From positions 23,297 to 87,296 of the forward strand of contig NZ_JAAGOX010000010.1 of the NCBI RefSeq assembly GCF_010500245.1: a DNA stretch of 64,000 bases, read 5' to 3'. Positions 26,517 to 34,892 of the stretch are shown piece by piece. Both the position numbers and the translations under genes were made by a program. The notes under the pieces are model-generated. The model worked only from the letters and a program-made list of their open reading frames with translations, did no database searches and was not told the DNA's origin. Position 1 is the first letter of the stretch. The number at the start of each line of letters is the position of its first letter. This stretch comes from Ruegeria sp. PrR005. GTDB lineage: Bacteria > Pseudomonadota > Alphaproteobacteria > Rhodobacterales > Rhodobacteraceae.

Positions 26517-27379
26517 AGCCTCCCCTTCAGGAAGCGCCCGGTGATGCCCTGCGGCAGCAGCCGCAGCAGGATGACGGCCGCCACCAGCAACGCGACCTCG
26601 CCAATCACCGGCGATATGGCAAACGTAAAGATCTGGCTGACGATGCCGAAGAACCCGGCGCTCGACAGCAGCCCGGCCACCAACGACGGCCCGCCCGCGA
26701 TGACGGTTATAAAGGCCTTGGCGATATAGGCACCGCCCGATGTGGGCACCAGACCCACCAGCGGCGCCAGCACCGCGCCCGCCAGACCCGAGAGCGCCGA
26801 GCCGCAGAAGAAGGTCGCCATATAGATCCGGTCGGGGCTGTATCCCAGCGACGCGGCCATATCCGCCCGTTGCATCGCACCCCGCGCCACCAGCCCGGCG
26901 CGGGTGGTCTTGAGCACCGCAAGAATGCCAATCAAGAGCAGCACCGACACCACGATGATGAAGAAGTTGTATCCGTTGATCTGGTAGCTACCAACCGCGA
27001 AGCCGGGGATCGGCGTAGAAATCCCGGTGGTCGTATTGCCAAAGATCATCGTGGTCATGCCGATGAAAAACAGGCTCAGCCCCCAGGTCGCCAGCATGGT
27101 GTCGACCAGCCGCCCATACAGATGCCGGATCACCAGTCGCTCGACCACCAGCCCGATCAGACCCACGATCAGCGGCGCGATGATCAACATGGCAACAAAG
27201 ACGTTCACGCCGAGGTTCACGGCAGTGATGGTGGCATAGCCGCCCATCATCATGAATTCGCCATGGGCCAGGTTGATCACCTTCATCATGCCGAAAACCA
27301 CCGCCAGCCCCGCCCCGATCAGGATCAGCGAGGCAACGGCGTAAAGCATCTCCACCAGTATGACGAATGAAAGGTCCAT
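26513..27379 (-). CDS. Amide/urea-type ABC transporter permease (LivH/UrtB-like)
   Basis: 288 residues from the ATG at 27379; a longer frame to 27466 runs through the intercistronic hairpin and is unlikely. Family motifs are GLAVVFGMMKVINLAHGEF (about residues 22-40) and TTRAGLVARGAMQRADMAASLG (key part GLVARGAMQRADMA). It forms the membrane channel with the LivM-like subunit encoded next. The gene lies 110 bases after the binding-protein gene, with a strong hairpin in the gap. Confidence 0.92.
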   Translation of the reverse strand: MDLSFVILVEMLYAVASLILIGAGLAVVFGMMKVINLAHGEFMMMGGYATITAVNLGVNVFVAMLIIAPLIVGLIGLVVERLVIRHLYGRLVDTMLATWGLSLFFIGMTTMIFGNTTTGISTPIPGFAVGSYQINGYNFFIIVVSVLLLIGILAVLKTTRAGLVARGAMQRADMAASLGYSPDRIYMATFFCGSALSGLAGAVLAPLVGLVPTSGGAYIAKAFITVIAGGPSLVAGLLSSAGFFGIVSQIFTFAISPVIGEVALLVAAVILLRLLPQGITGRFLKGRL

Positions 27380-27448
27380 CGTGTCTTTCGGTCTGTTTTG
27401 CGCGTGCAGGGGCCGCCCCCGGCCATTGCGCCGGAGGGGAGTTCGGGA

Positions 27449-27470
27449 CGGGGTGGCATTTGCCACCCCG
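27449..27470 (-). promoter_or_regulatory. Intercistronic hairpin between binding-protein and permease genes
   Basis: CGGGGTGGC and GCCACCCCG form a perfect 9-bp stem with a 4-base loop (ATTT), with no U-tract on the transcribed strand. It may stabilise the binding-protein message or reduce read-through into the membrane subunits. Confidence 0.55.
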
Positions 27471-27489
27471 CCTCAGATCCGCAGAAACG

Positions 27490-28713
27490 TCAGATCTGGA
27501 TTTCGTATTGGGTGTTGTCGTCCGGGTTGGCCTCAAGATCACACACCGCCTGGGTATCGATCGGCGGGCGCTGCGAAAGGGTTTCCACCACGTCCATCTT
27601 CTGGTCCTTGAACTTCATCAGATGCACATCAACCGTGGCATGATGCGTCTTGGGGTCGACGGTGTATTTGCCCGCCGGTCCGTCATACGACACGCCCGTT
27701 TCCAGCGCCGCAATTACCGCGTCACGCTCGACTGAACCGGCCATCTCGACACCCTTGGCCCACGTGTGAACACCGTAATAAGTCGAGATTGCCAGCTCGT
27801 GCAGCGCGCTGGGATCGCCATATGCCGCGCTCCACCGTTCCTTGAAGGCAGTGTTGGCCGGTGTGTCGAGGTCCTGGCTATAGGAATAGGCCACCATGAT
27901 TCCATTGCCCTCTTCGGGGGTCAGCACCTTGTGCTCGTTGCCCACACCCAGCGTGGTCGAGGCCAGCGGGATCTTGTCCTTCATCCCCGAGGCCGCCCAT
28001 TGCCGGAAGAAACTCAGATGCGCTCCGCCCACCAGCGGCGCGATCACCAGATCGGGCGCGGCGGTCTGGATCTTGGCGATGGTCGCCCCGAAATCAGCTA
28101 CGTCGAGCGGGAAGAAATCGGTCGACAGCACCTCGCCCCCGGCATCGCGGACGTATTTCTCAATCCAGCGCGCGGTGATCTGGCCATAGTTATAATCGGC
28201 GGCCAGCGTATAGACCTTTTTGCCGCCCGCCTCCTTCATCGCCCAGGGCACCAGCACCTCGGCCTGCTGCGCGGGGGTGAGACCATTGCAGAAGATGTTG
28301 CGGTCGCAAACGCCGCCCTCGTACTGGACGTTGTAGAAATACAGCGTCTTGGTCTTGCGCATGGTCTGGCGGATCGCCTCGCGCGAGGCGCTGAGGATGC
28401 CGCCATGCACCACATCAACCTTGTCCTGCCGGGTCAGTTGCTGGGCGTATTGAGAATAGAGCGCCATATCCGACTGGGTGTCATAGGCCATCACGTCGAT
28501 CTTGCGACCCAGCAGCCCGCCTGCGCCGTTGATCTCGTTCACCGCCAGGCGCAGCGCCATGTCCATCGGCTTGCCATAGGCGTCGAAGATGCCCGAGGTG
28601 TCGACGATCGAGCCTAGCTTGATCGTATCGGCCGCCAGCACCGCCCGGGGCAGCATCGCCGCACCCGTCATTGCTGCCGTCGCGCCCAGGAAATTCCGTC
28701 TGTTTATAGTCAT
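27490..28713 (-). CDS. Amide/urea-type ABC transporter substrate-binding protein
   Basis: 407 residues from the ATG at 28713, behind GGAGGTAAG. The leader TINRRNFLGATAAMTGAAM ends at LPRAVLA, a Tat-type signal. The mature protein has IKLGSIVDTSGIFDAYGKP and NVQYEGGVCDRNIFCNG, like the UrtA/FmdD/AmiC branch of type I periplasmic-binding proteins, which bind urea or short-chain amides. It supplies the LivHMGF-like importer. The coexpressed amidase points to an amide ligand; this is inference. Confidence 0.88.
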   Translation of the reverse strand: MTINRRNFLGATAAMTGAAMLPRAVLAADTIKLGSIVDTSGIFDAYGKPMDMALRLAVNEINGAGGLLGRKIDVMAYDTQSDMALYSQYAQQLTRQDKVDVVHGGILSASREAIRQTMRKTKTLYFYNVQYEGGVCDRNIFCNGLTPAQQAEVLVPWAMKEAGGKKVYTLAADYNYGQITARWIEKYVRDAGGEVLSTDFFPLDVADFGATIAKIQTAAPDLVIAPLVGGAHLSFFRQWAASGMKDKIPLASTTLGVGNEHKVLTPEEGNGIMVAYSYSQDLDTPANTAFKERWSAAYGDPSALHELAISTYYGVHTWAKGVEMAGSVERDAVIAALETGVSYDGPAGKYTVDPKTHHATVDVHLMKFKDQKMDVVETLSQRPPIDTQAVCDLEANPDDNTQYEIQI

Positions 28714-28775
28714 CCCACTTACCTCCGTGTTGTCTGTCTTGGTGTCATGCGCGGATGTCGTTCCGCGTCCTTGCT

Positions 28776-30413
28776 TCATTTGTCGTTGTCGCGCTCGTCG
28801 CGCTCGATATCGCGCTGGCTGGGGCGTTCGCCGGTCTTGCCCTTGATCCGGTTGGCGTAATCCGCCGTCCGTCCGGCAAGGTTGGCGTCGAAATCCAGGC
28901 CAATCTCTTCGCCCATCTGTTTCATCGCAGGCAGGCGTACCGCCATGCCCAAAATCTGGTCCATCGCCGCGCCAAAGGCGCCGTCCACGCCGCCCTCTCC
29001 GGTGCCGCCCCCACCGATGCCGCCGATCTGGTTGATGCGGATCGAGTCGATCTTTTCCACCGGCTTCATCATCTGGGTCATGATCTCGGGCATACGGTCG
29101 AGTTTGCGTTCTTCGAGTCGCATCCGGATCACCGCGTCCGACAACGTGTTCTCGGCCGAGTTCAACGCCATGCGGCCGGCCGCCTCGGCCTCCATCCGGG
29201 TCCGTTCACCCTCGGCCGTCTTGGCCGCCGCCGTCGCCTCGGCCTGTGCGCGTGACAACAGGGTGTCGACCTCACGCTTGACGCGGGCCTCCTCCAGCTC
29301 GCTGTCCTTCTCCTGTTTCAGACGGGAAATCTCGCGCTCGCGCTCGGCTTGGGCGCGCTCCTTCTGGGCCTGCACATGCTCGGCCGCCAGCAGCACCTTG
29401 GCACGCGCCTCTTCCTCGGCGGCCTTGGCCTCGGCCTCTTCGGCACGCCTGCGGGCCAGTTGGATGCCATTGGCGATCTTGACCTCCTCCAGCGACAGGA
29501 TCGCAGCCATCTCGGCCTTGCGCAGTGTCTCGTCGTTTTCTACTTGGCTGGCCTTTACCCGCCCGTCGTTTTCGATCCTTGCGGTCTCGGCAATCAGGCG
29601 GGCAACATCGCGCGCCTGCTCCTCGCGCGATTTCGCCTCGGCTTCGAGCTTGACCAGGTATTCCTGCTGCGCCACTTCGGCTTCGCGCTCTGCCCGTTTC
29701 AGTTCCAGTGCCCGCTGATGCTGTGCCAACTGGCTTTCGCGCACGGCTATATCGGCCTCGGTCTCGACCTTGATACGCGCCTTGCGCTGGTCGGCTACCA
29801 GCTCGGCCAGCCGCCGCATCCCTTGCGCGTTAAAGGCATTGTTCTCGTTCCACTGGGTCAGATCACTCTGATCGACATGGAGCAGAGAAACCGACACCAA
29901 CATCAGGCCCTGCCTTGCCGCCTGTGTCTCGATCACGGTGGCCACATCGGCGGCAAAGCCCGCCCGGTCCAGGTGGATCTCGGCAAGGCTGCGTGTTGCC
30001 GCCGCGTTCTGGATCGCGTTTACCAGCGTCCCGGACATCACATCTTCGAGCCCGTCTGTCCCACGGGCAATCCGGTGGCCCAGAGCCTGCGCCGCCGTGG
30101 CGATCCCTTCTTCGGTCGGCGCGACCCGCAACTCGCAGTCAAAGCTTAGATCGGCGCGCATCTGGTCGCGCGTCAGAACCGCATCTCGGCCGGTGCGGGA
30201 AATCCGGAAATTCAGCGTCCCCATCGACACCCGCTGCACCCGGTGCAGGATCGGCAGCGCAATGCAGCCGCCGTCGATCACCACCCGTCGGCCACCAAGG
30301 CCCGTGCGCACCAGCGCACTGTCGAGCGTCGATTTGGCGTAATAGCGTTGCAGGAACCAGATGCCGACAAGCAAGACAAGTACGGCAAGCACCAGAATGG
30401 CGATCCAGAGCAC
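28776..30413 (-). CDS. Flotillin/SPFH-domain membrane protein
   Basis: 545 residues. There is one N-terminal TM helix (residues 2-25, LWIAILVLAVLVLLVGIW), then an SPFH/band-7 domain to about residue 200. A long charged coiled coil follows, rich in Ala, Glu, Arg and Lys (about 200-430), as in flotillin/YqiK proteins. A Gly-rich patch (IGGIGGGGTGEGG) precedes the C-terminus. Flotillins scaffold membrane microdomains and often affect transporter assembly. It ends 62 bases before the amide-binding protein gene on the same strand, an unusual partner for an uptake operon. Confidence 0.9.
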   Translation of the reverse strand: MLWIAILVLAVLVLLVGIWFLQRYYAKSTLDSALVRTGLGGRRVVIDGGCIALPILHRVQRVSMGTLNFRISRTGRDAVLTRDQMRADLSFDCELRVAPTEEGIATAAQALGHRIARGTDGLEDVMSGTLVNAIQNAAATRSLAEIHLDRAGFAADVATVIETQAARQGLMLVSVSLLHVDQSDLTQWNENNAFNAQGMRRLAELVADQRKARIKVETEADIAVRESQLAQHQRALELKRAEREAEVAQQEYLVKLEAEAKSREEQARDVARLIAETARIENDGRVKASQVENDETLRKAEMAAILSLEEVKIANGIQLARRRAEEAEAKAAEEEARAKVLLAAEHVQAQKERAQAEREREISRLKQEKDSELEEARVKREVDTLLSRAQAEATAAAKTAEGERTRMEAEAAGRMALNSAENTLSDAVIRMRLEERKLDRMPEIMTQMMKPVEKIDSIRINQIGGIGGGGTGEGGVDGAFGAAMDQILGMAVRLPAMKQMGEEIGLDFDANLAGRTADYANRIKGKTGERPSQRDIERDERDNDK

Positions 30414-30489
30414 GGTTTCTCTCCCCGGTTATACAGTCTTCCTGACCTCACGACGGACGCCGGAAATTGTTATATGAACGGTGAGAGAT

Positions 30490-30511
30490 TTTATTTTCCA
30501 ATTCAAGTAAA
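30490..30511. promoter_or_regulatory. AT-rich 22-bp element upstream of flotillin operon, copy 1
   Basis: The element begins TTTATTTTCCAA and ends CAAGTAAA. It matches the element at 31722-31743 at 20 of 22 positions, in the same orientation. It lies about 77 bases before the flotillin start in a strikingly AT-rich gap (30440-30550). It is probably a MarR operator or shared promoter element. Confidence 0.5.
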
Positions 30512-30549
30512 AAATTGAACAGGAAACTAATATTGCCTAAGTTACTGTT

Positions 30550-31671
30550 TTAGAAAGCATTAATAACTTCAAATTTCAACCCATCGGCTCTGGCCAGATA
30601 GATCTGCGCACGGTCCGGGCGGGTTGTCCCCTGCCGTTGGCGCGCGCTGCGATGAATCACCGGCGGCATGGCACCATGGCTTTTGTTCTGCCATGTCCTG
30701 GGCTGTTCCCGCAGCAGACCGGCCAGAAAATGCACGCCTTCATAAGTGGATTGCCCCAACGCGTTCAGAACCGGCGCCTGGTCACCATGCAGCCCGTAAT
30801 AAACCTCCTTGAAGGCGGCATTTGCTTCGGTTGGAAGAGTCGCGAAATACGAGGATGCCACGAACATCCGCTTGCTGTTGCGCGCGCCGCTGGCCAACAA
30901 AGCATTCTCGTCGACCGCACAGGACAGGCGCACGATCCGGTCGTGCAGCCCGGCTGCGCCAAAGGCCCGGTTGAATGCGACCGCGTCCTGTCCGACCAGC
31001 GATATCAACACCGCCTCTGCACCCGACATGGCAATATCCTCAACATGCCGCGCCATGTTGCTCAGCCCAAAGGGCAGGTATTTCTCATAGGCGAGGTTGA
31101 CCGCCAATTGCTTCAGCTTGGCCTTTGCATTCAGATGCGACATCCGTGGCCAGACATAGTCGTTGCCGATCAGGGCCCAGCTTTTCGGGCGGTACTGGCG
31201 TTGCATCAACTCCATCGACGGACCTAGCTGCTCGTCCGGCGTCTCGCCGATGGCAAACAGCCCGGCGGTTGTCTCTCCACCCTCGTAAAGCGGCGTGTAG
31301 ATATAAGGGATGCGTTGGCGCACCACCTTGCTCAGCCGTTGGCGGATCGCACTGATATGCATCCCCACGATGGCATCTATCGACCGGCTTTCGATCAGGT
31401 CGTTCACCGTCTCTTCGATCGGCAGGCTAGATTCCTGCGCGGCGTCGATCATGATCAGCTGCACCTTGCGCCCGTTCAGCCCGTTGCCGCGGTTCAACTC
31501 CTCCACCGCCGCCTGGGCGCTAGAGATACAAGACGGCGCCCACAGCCCGGCCGCGCCGCAAAGCGGGATCAGCAAGGCGATGCGATAGCTGCTGCGCGAG
31601 ACGGTCATTGGGCCGTCTCGTAACTCGGCCAGCTCGGTCGGAACGAAAAGTTCGGCAGCAAACCTGTTCAT
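30550..31671 (-). CDS. AmiC/UrtA-like amide-sensing protein without signal peptide
   Basis: 373 residues from the ATG at 31671 (GGAGG upstream); starts at 31716 or 31608 are also in frame. The fold is a type I periplasmic-binding protein (RIALLIPLCGAAGLWAPS as first strand, AAVEELNRGNGLNGRKVQL, YIYTPLYEGGE). The first beta strand begins about 20 residues after the likely start, leaving no room for a signal peptide, so the protein should be cytoplasmic. AmiC, the amide sensor of the Pseudomonas amidase operon, is the known precedent. No AmiR/ANTAR gene is adjacent; instead a MarR gene faces away. Confidence 0.78.
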   Translation of the reverse strand: MNRFAAELFVPTELAELRDGPMTVSRSSYRIALLIPLCGAAGLWAPSCISSAQAAVEELNRGNGLNGRKVQLIMIDAAQESSLPIEETVNDLIESRSIDAIVGMHISAIRQRLSKVVRQRIPYIYTPLYEGGETTAGLFAIGETPDEQLGPSMELMQRQYRPKSWALIGNDYVWPRMSHLNAKAKLKQLAVNLAYEKYLPFGLSNMARHVEDIAMSGAEAVLISLVGQDAVAFNRAFGAAGLHDRIVRLSCAVDENALLASGARNSKRMFVASSYFATLPTEANAAFKEVYYGLHGDQAPVLNALGQSTYEGVHFLAGLLREQPRTWQNKSHGAMPPVIHRSARQRQGTTRPDRAQIYLARADGLKFEVINAF

Positions 31672-31721
31672 GTCGATCACGCCCCTCCACGCGGACAGGG
31701 AATTCGCACATTGCATTTGAA

Positions 31722-31743
31722 TTTATTTTCCAAGTCAATTAAA
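31722..31743. promoter_or_regulatory. AT-rich 22-bp element between amiC-like and marR genes, copy 2
   Basis: Begins TTTATTTTCCAA and ends CAATTAAA, 20 of 22 identical to copy 1 at 30490. With its flank it reads TTGA...TCAA, a loose dyad such as MarR proteins bind. It is 29 bases before the MarR start and 51 before the AmiC-like start, so could control both. Confidence 0.5.
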
Positions 31744-31771
31744 TTCTGGCAAAAGACCGAGCGAGTGCCCC

Positions 31772-32194
31772 ATGGATCAGCCCGACAGACCAATGACCAA
31801 CCAGGTATCCTATGCGCTGGCTGCCGCGCATCGCAGGATCAATGCCTCTCTCAACGCGCGACTGCGCGGGCACGGCATCCAGATCGAGGCCTGGCGCCTG
31901 CTCGAAGCGCTGGAATCGGGCCAGCGCTTTACCATGGGCGAACTGGCCGAAATCGTGCTGATGAACCCGCCCGCGTTGACCAAACTGGTTGATCGCATGG
32001 TCTCGGACGGTCTAGTCCATCGTCAGGTCGCCCAGACCGACCATCGCAAGATCAACGTGCTGACGACTGCCCTTGGGCGCAAGCGCATGATGCAGATCCG
32101 GTGCGAGATCGAAGATCAGGATGCCAGCATTCAGCGGCAGCTCGGCGAGAGCGACTCGCAGAAATTGATCAGCCTGCTGCAAGGCATCATGTGA
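31772..32194 (+). CDS. MarR family transcriptional regulator
   Basis: 140 residues. The winged helix is clear: FTMGELAEIVLMNPPALTKLVDRMVSDG (key part MGELAEIVLMNPPALTKLVD, about residues 52-72) followed by the wing HRQVAQTDHRKINVLTTALG. MarR dimers usually repress their own and neighbouring operons until a small aromatic or acidic ligand binds. It faces away from the AmiC-like gene and shares the 22-bp element with it. It lies at the boundary between the amide cluster and the plasmid replication module, and belongs with the former. Confidence 0.9.
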   Translation: MDQPDRPMTNQVSYALAAAHRRINASLNARLRGHGIQIEAWRLLEALESGQRFTMGELAEIVLMNPPALTKLVDRMVSDGLVHRQVAQTDHRKINVLTTALGRKRMMQIRCEIEDQDASIQRQLGESDSQKLISLLQGIM

Positions 32195-32465
32195 GTCGCA
32201 GGGCGACAGAACCCGCGTGATTTGGAGCGCCTGAACACCCATAGTCGATCCAGTCTGGTCTGGATCTTCATGTACCTAGTACCTGAAAGCCGACTGCGCC
32301 CCGCCCTGGCAACTGCCGATTAGGGGAGACGCACAGGGTACGCTCTGAGCCGTGAAGCCGCAAGTCAGCGGCATATTCTCTTGTGTCTCATACGCTGCCA
32401 TCCACAGGATGTGGAAAAACCACTTGCAAGAATCGTGTGTTCTGGCCCATTAATTACGGAAACAA
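32195..32465. other. Non-coding region upstream of repA
   Basis: 271 bases without a gene, between marR and the GTG of repA. It should hold the repABC promoter. I see no convincing pair of promoter boxes and no copy of the parS palindrome found elsewhere in the replicon module. Confidence 0.5.
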
Positions 32466-33755
32466 GTGAATAACACGGCGCCAAGCGTAACAATCGCGCC
32501 GGTCGAGGGCAGAATGAACGATTTGACGACGGGATCCAACCTGACGGACAGCCGCTCTAACTCCGGTGAACGGCAACGGGAGCGGATCGACCTGCTGGTG
32601 GGCGATCATGCACAGCGCCTATCTGAACGGTTGCAGGCGCATCGCGCGCAACTGTTCCCCCCCGATGCCAGACGCACCCTGCGCAAGTTCACTTCAGGCG
32701 AAGCGGCCGAACTGCTGGGGGTCAAGGATGCCTATCTGCGCAAGCTGCATCTTGATGGGCGCGGCCCCTCGCCCGAGACCCGTGCGGGCGGTCGGCGCTA
32801 CTATTCTCCCGAGGATATTCAGGCGCTGCGCGAATTGTTGGAATCAGGCACTAAATCGCCGGGAACCTACCTGCCAGGGCGGCGGCAGGGTGACCATCTG
32901 CAAGTGATCACGGTGATCAATTTCAAAGGCGGATCGGGCAAGACCACGACCGCCGCGCATCTGGCACAGAAAATGGCGCTGGACGGGTACCGGGTTCTGG
33001 CCATTGATCTCGACCCGCAGGCAAGCCTGTCGGCGCTGCACGGGTTTCAGCCCGAATTCGATCTGCTGGACGGTGGCACGCTGTACGATGCGATCCGGTA
33101 CGAGGATCCGGTGCCGCTGGGCCGCGTGATTCAAAAGACCTATTTCACCAATCTCGACATCGTTCCGGGCAACCTAGACCTGATGGAATTCGAGCATGAA
33201 ACCCCCCGTGCGCTGCTGCAACAGGATGGCAACCTGTTTTTCACCAGGATCGGCGACGCCCTTTCAACCGTGGAACAGGATTACGATGTCGTGGTTGTCG
33301 ACTGTCCGCCTCAGCTGGGATTTCTGACCATGTCGGCCCTGTCGGCAGCCACTGCCGTGCTGGTGACCGTACATCCGCAGATGCTGGACGTGATGTCGAT
33401 GTGCCAGTTCCTGTTGATGACCTCGAACCTTCTGGGTGTGGTCAGCGAGGCTGGAGGCAACATGTCCTATGACTGGCTGCGCTATGTTGTAACGCGCTAC
33501 GAGCCCGGCGACGGGCCGCAGAACCAGATGGTCAGCTTCATGCGCTCGATGTTCGGCGATCATGTGCTGAATCATCCGGTGCTGAAATCAACAGCCATCT
33601 CTGACGCTGGCATCACGAAACAGACCCTATACGAGGTGGAAAAGGGCCAATTCACCCGCGCGACATATGAGCGCGCGATTGAAAGCCTGAACGCGGTGAA
33701 TGCCGAGATCGAGGCACTGGTACAGCAAGCATGGGGTAGACAGCATGGCGCGTAA
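32466..33755 (+). CDS. repA: Plasmid partitioning protein RepA (ParA-type ATPase)
   Basis: 429 residues from a GTG at 32466; an internal ATG at 32514 is an alternative. The N-terminal helix-turn-helix (FTSGEAAELLGVKDAYLRKL, about residues 75-94) serves autorepression of repABC, and the ATPase core follows: Walker A FKGGSGKTTTAAHLA, DLDPQASLS, and DVVVVDCPPQLG. RepA segregates plasmid copies with RepB on parS and represses the operon. Its stop overlaps the repB start (ATGGCGCGTAA), the usual tight coupling. Confidence 0.96.
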   Translation: MNNTAPSVTIAPVEGRMNDLTTGSNLTDSRSNSGERQRERIDLLVGDHAQRLSERLQAHRAQLFPPDARRTLRKFTSGEAAELLGVKDAYLRKLHLDGRGPSPETRAGGRRYYSPEDIQALRELLESGTKSPGTYLPGRRQGDHLQVITVINFKGGSGKTTTAAHLAQKMALDGYRVLAIDLDPQASLSALHGFQPEFDLLDGGTLYDAIRYEDPVPLGRVIQKTYFTNLDIVPGNLDLMEFEHETPRALLQQDGNLFFTRIGDALSTVEQDYDVVVVDCPPQLGFLTMSALSAATAVLVTVHPQMLDVMSMCQFLLMTSNLLGVVSEAGGNMSYDWLRYVVTRYEPGDGPQNQMVSFMRSMFGDHVLNHPVLKSTAISDAGITKQTLYEVEKGQFTRATYERAIESLNAVNAEIEALVQQAWGRQHGA

Positions 33756-34680
33756 GAACCTGTTGCAAGGGCTGATGGATGCCCCCCCTGCCCCGGCCAG
33801 CGAGCCCGCCGAAACGCGCGTGGATGTGACCCGGCCCCGCTACAGCTCGGGCGCGATCGGCGCGGTCAGCCAATCGATATCCGACCTGAAATCACGTGCG
33901 GTGCAGGAAATCGACCCTCGAATGATCGACACGGGCGGTCTGCGTGACCGGTTGGACGAGGACAGCGGGCTGGAGGAACTCATCGCCTCGATCCGCGAAT
34001 ACGGCCAACAGGTGCCAGTACTGCTGCGCCCCAATCCGAACGACCCCGAGCGCTATCAGGTCGTATATGGACGCCGCCGCGTTGCCGCCTTGCGGCAGAT
34101 GCAGCAGCCGGTCAAGGCGCTGATCCGGATACTGGACGACCGCGAACTGATCGTGGCCCAGGGACAGGAAAACAGCGCGCGCCGCGATCTGAGTTTTATC
34201 GAACGGGTGAATTTCGCCCGTCAAATGCGCGACATGGGATATGAACGCAAGGTGATCTGTGACGCGCTACATGTCGACAAGACATTGATTTCACGTATGA
34301 TTTCCGTGGCTGACCGAATTCCAGAGGGGCTGATCGTGGCGATTGGCGCGGCGCCGGGAATCGGGCGCGACCGGTGGATGAAACTGGCAGACATACTGCG
34401 GCCAGATCACCAGGAACAGGCGATTTCCGCCGCCATCGGCGACAATTCCGATGCCCGTTTCGAGGCGGTGATGACCGCGCTGACACCCGTGCGCACCCCC
34501 TCTACCCCGCCGCAGGTCAGCCCGATCACCGGTGCGGGCGGCACGCCACTGGGACAGGTCAAACGCAGCCGTGGCAAGGCAGTGCTGACGCTGGAGACAC
34601 GGCACTCGGCCGGGTTCGAAGACTGGCTGATCGAACATCTGGAGGAGCTTCACACCCGCTGGAAAGACAACGCGGGTTGA
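33745..34680 (+). CDS. repB: Plasmid partitioning protein RepB (ParB-type)
   Basis: 311 residues from the ATG at 33745. The ParB/Srx motif region is seen in RPNPNDPERYQVVYGRRRVAA (key GRRRVAAL, about residue 110). LIVAQGQENSARRDLSFIER is strongly conserved, and the DNA-binding helix-turn-helix is in VICDALHVDKTLISRMISV. RepB binds parS sites, three candidates for which lie at 34831, 36203 and 36410. It ends 212 bases before repC, leaving space for the antisense RNA. Confidence 0.96.
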   Translation: MARKNLLQGLMDAPPAPASEPAETRVDVTRPRYSSGAIGAVSQSISDLKSRAVQEIDPRMIDTGGLRDRLDEDSGLEELIASIREYGQQVPVLLRPNPNDPERYQVVYGRRRVAALRQMQQPVKALIRILDDRELIVAQGQENSARRDLSFIERVNFARQMRDMGYERKVICDALHVDKTLISRMISVADRIPEGLIVAIGAAPGIGRDRWMKLADILRPDHQEQAISAAIGDNSDARFEAVMTALTPVRTPSTPPQVSPITGAGGTPLGQVKRSRGKAVLTLETRHSAGFEDWLIEHLEELHTRWKDNAG

Positions 34681-34757
34681 GGGCGGCGCCGGCCTCGCCG
34701 GCGTTAAAGTGAACGGAGCAGCAACGAGGACAGGAGGCACGACCCAAGGCAAGGCAT

Positions 34758-34810
34758 AAAAAAGACCCCCCAGAACATCGTCCCGAGAGGCCTTTATCAG
34801 GTTTGTAGCA
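34758..34810 (-). ncRNA. repABC counter-transcribed antisense RNA (incompatibility RNA)
   Basis: On the minus strand a perfect -35 box TTGACA (34845-34840), a 17-base spacer and a -10 box CAGAAT (34822-34817) predict a start near 34810. A 13-bp G-U-rich hairpin (34763-34793) with a 5-base loop follows, with six U residues at 34763-34758. The predicted RNA is about 53 nt and lies between repB and repC, where repABC ctRNAs are known to pair with the repC leader and reduce initiator synthesis. Exact ends are inferred. Confidence 0.88.
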
Positions 34811-34830
34811 ATTCCGATTCTGGTCCAACT

Positions 34831-34846
34831 GTTGACGGCTGTCAAC
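34831..34846. promoter_or_regulatory. parS site 1, overlapping the ctRNA promoter
   Basis: GTTGACGGCTGTCAAC fits the repABC parS pattern GTT-N4-GC-N4-AAC exactly, with one mismatch in dyad symmetry. The ctRNA -35 hexamer (34840-34845) lies wholly inside it, so RepB binding could block antisense transcription. Confidence 0.85.
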
Positions 34847-34892
34847 TGGCGTCGAGTCCGGCGGGGTAAAAAGTTTTGTCTCGTGACAAGAA

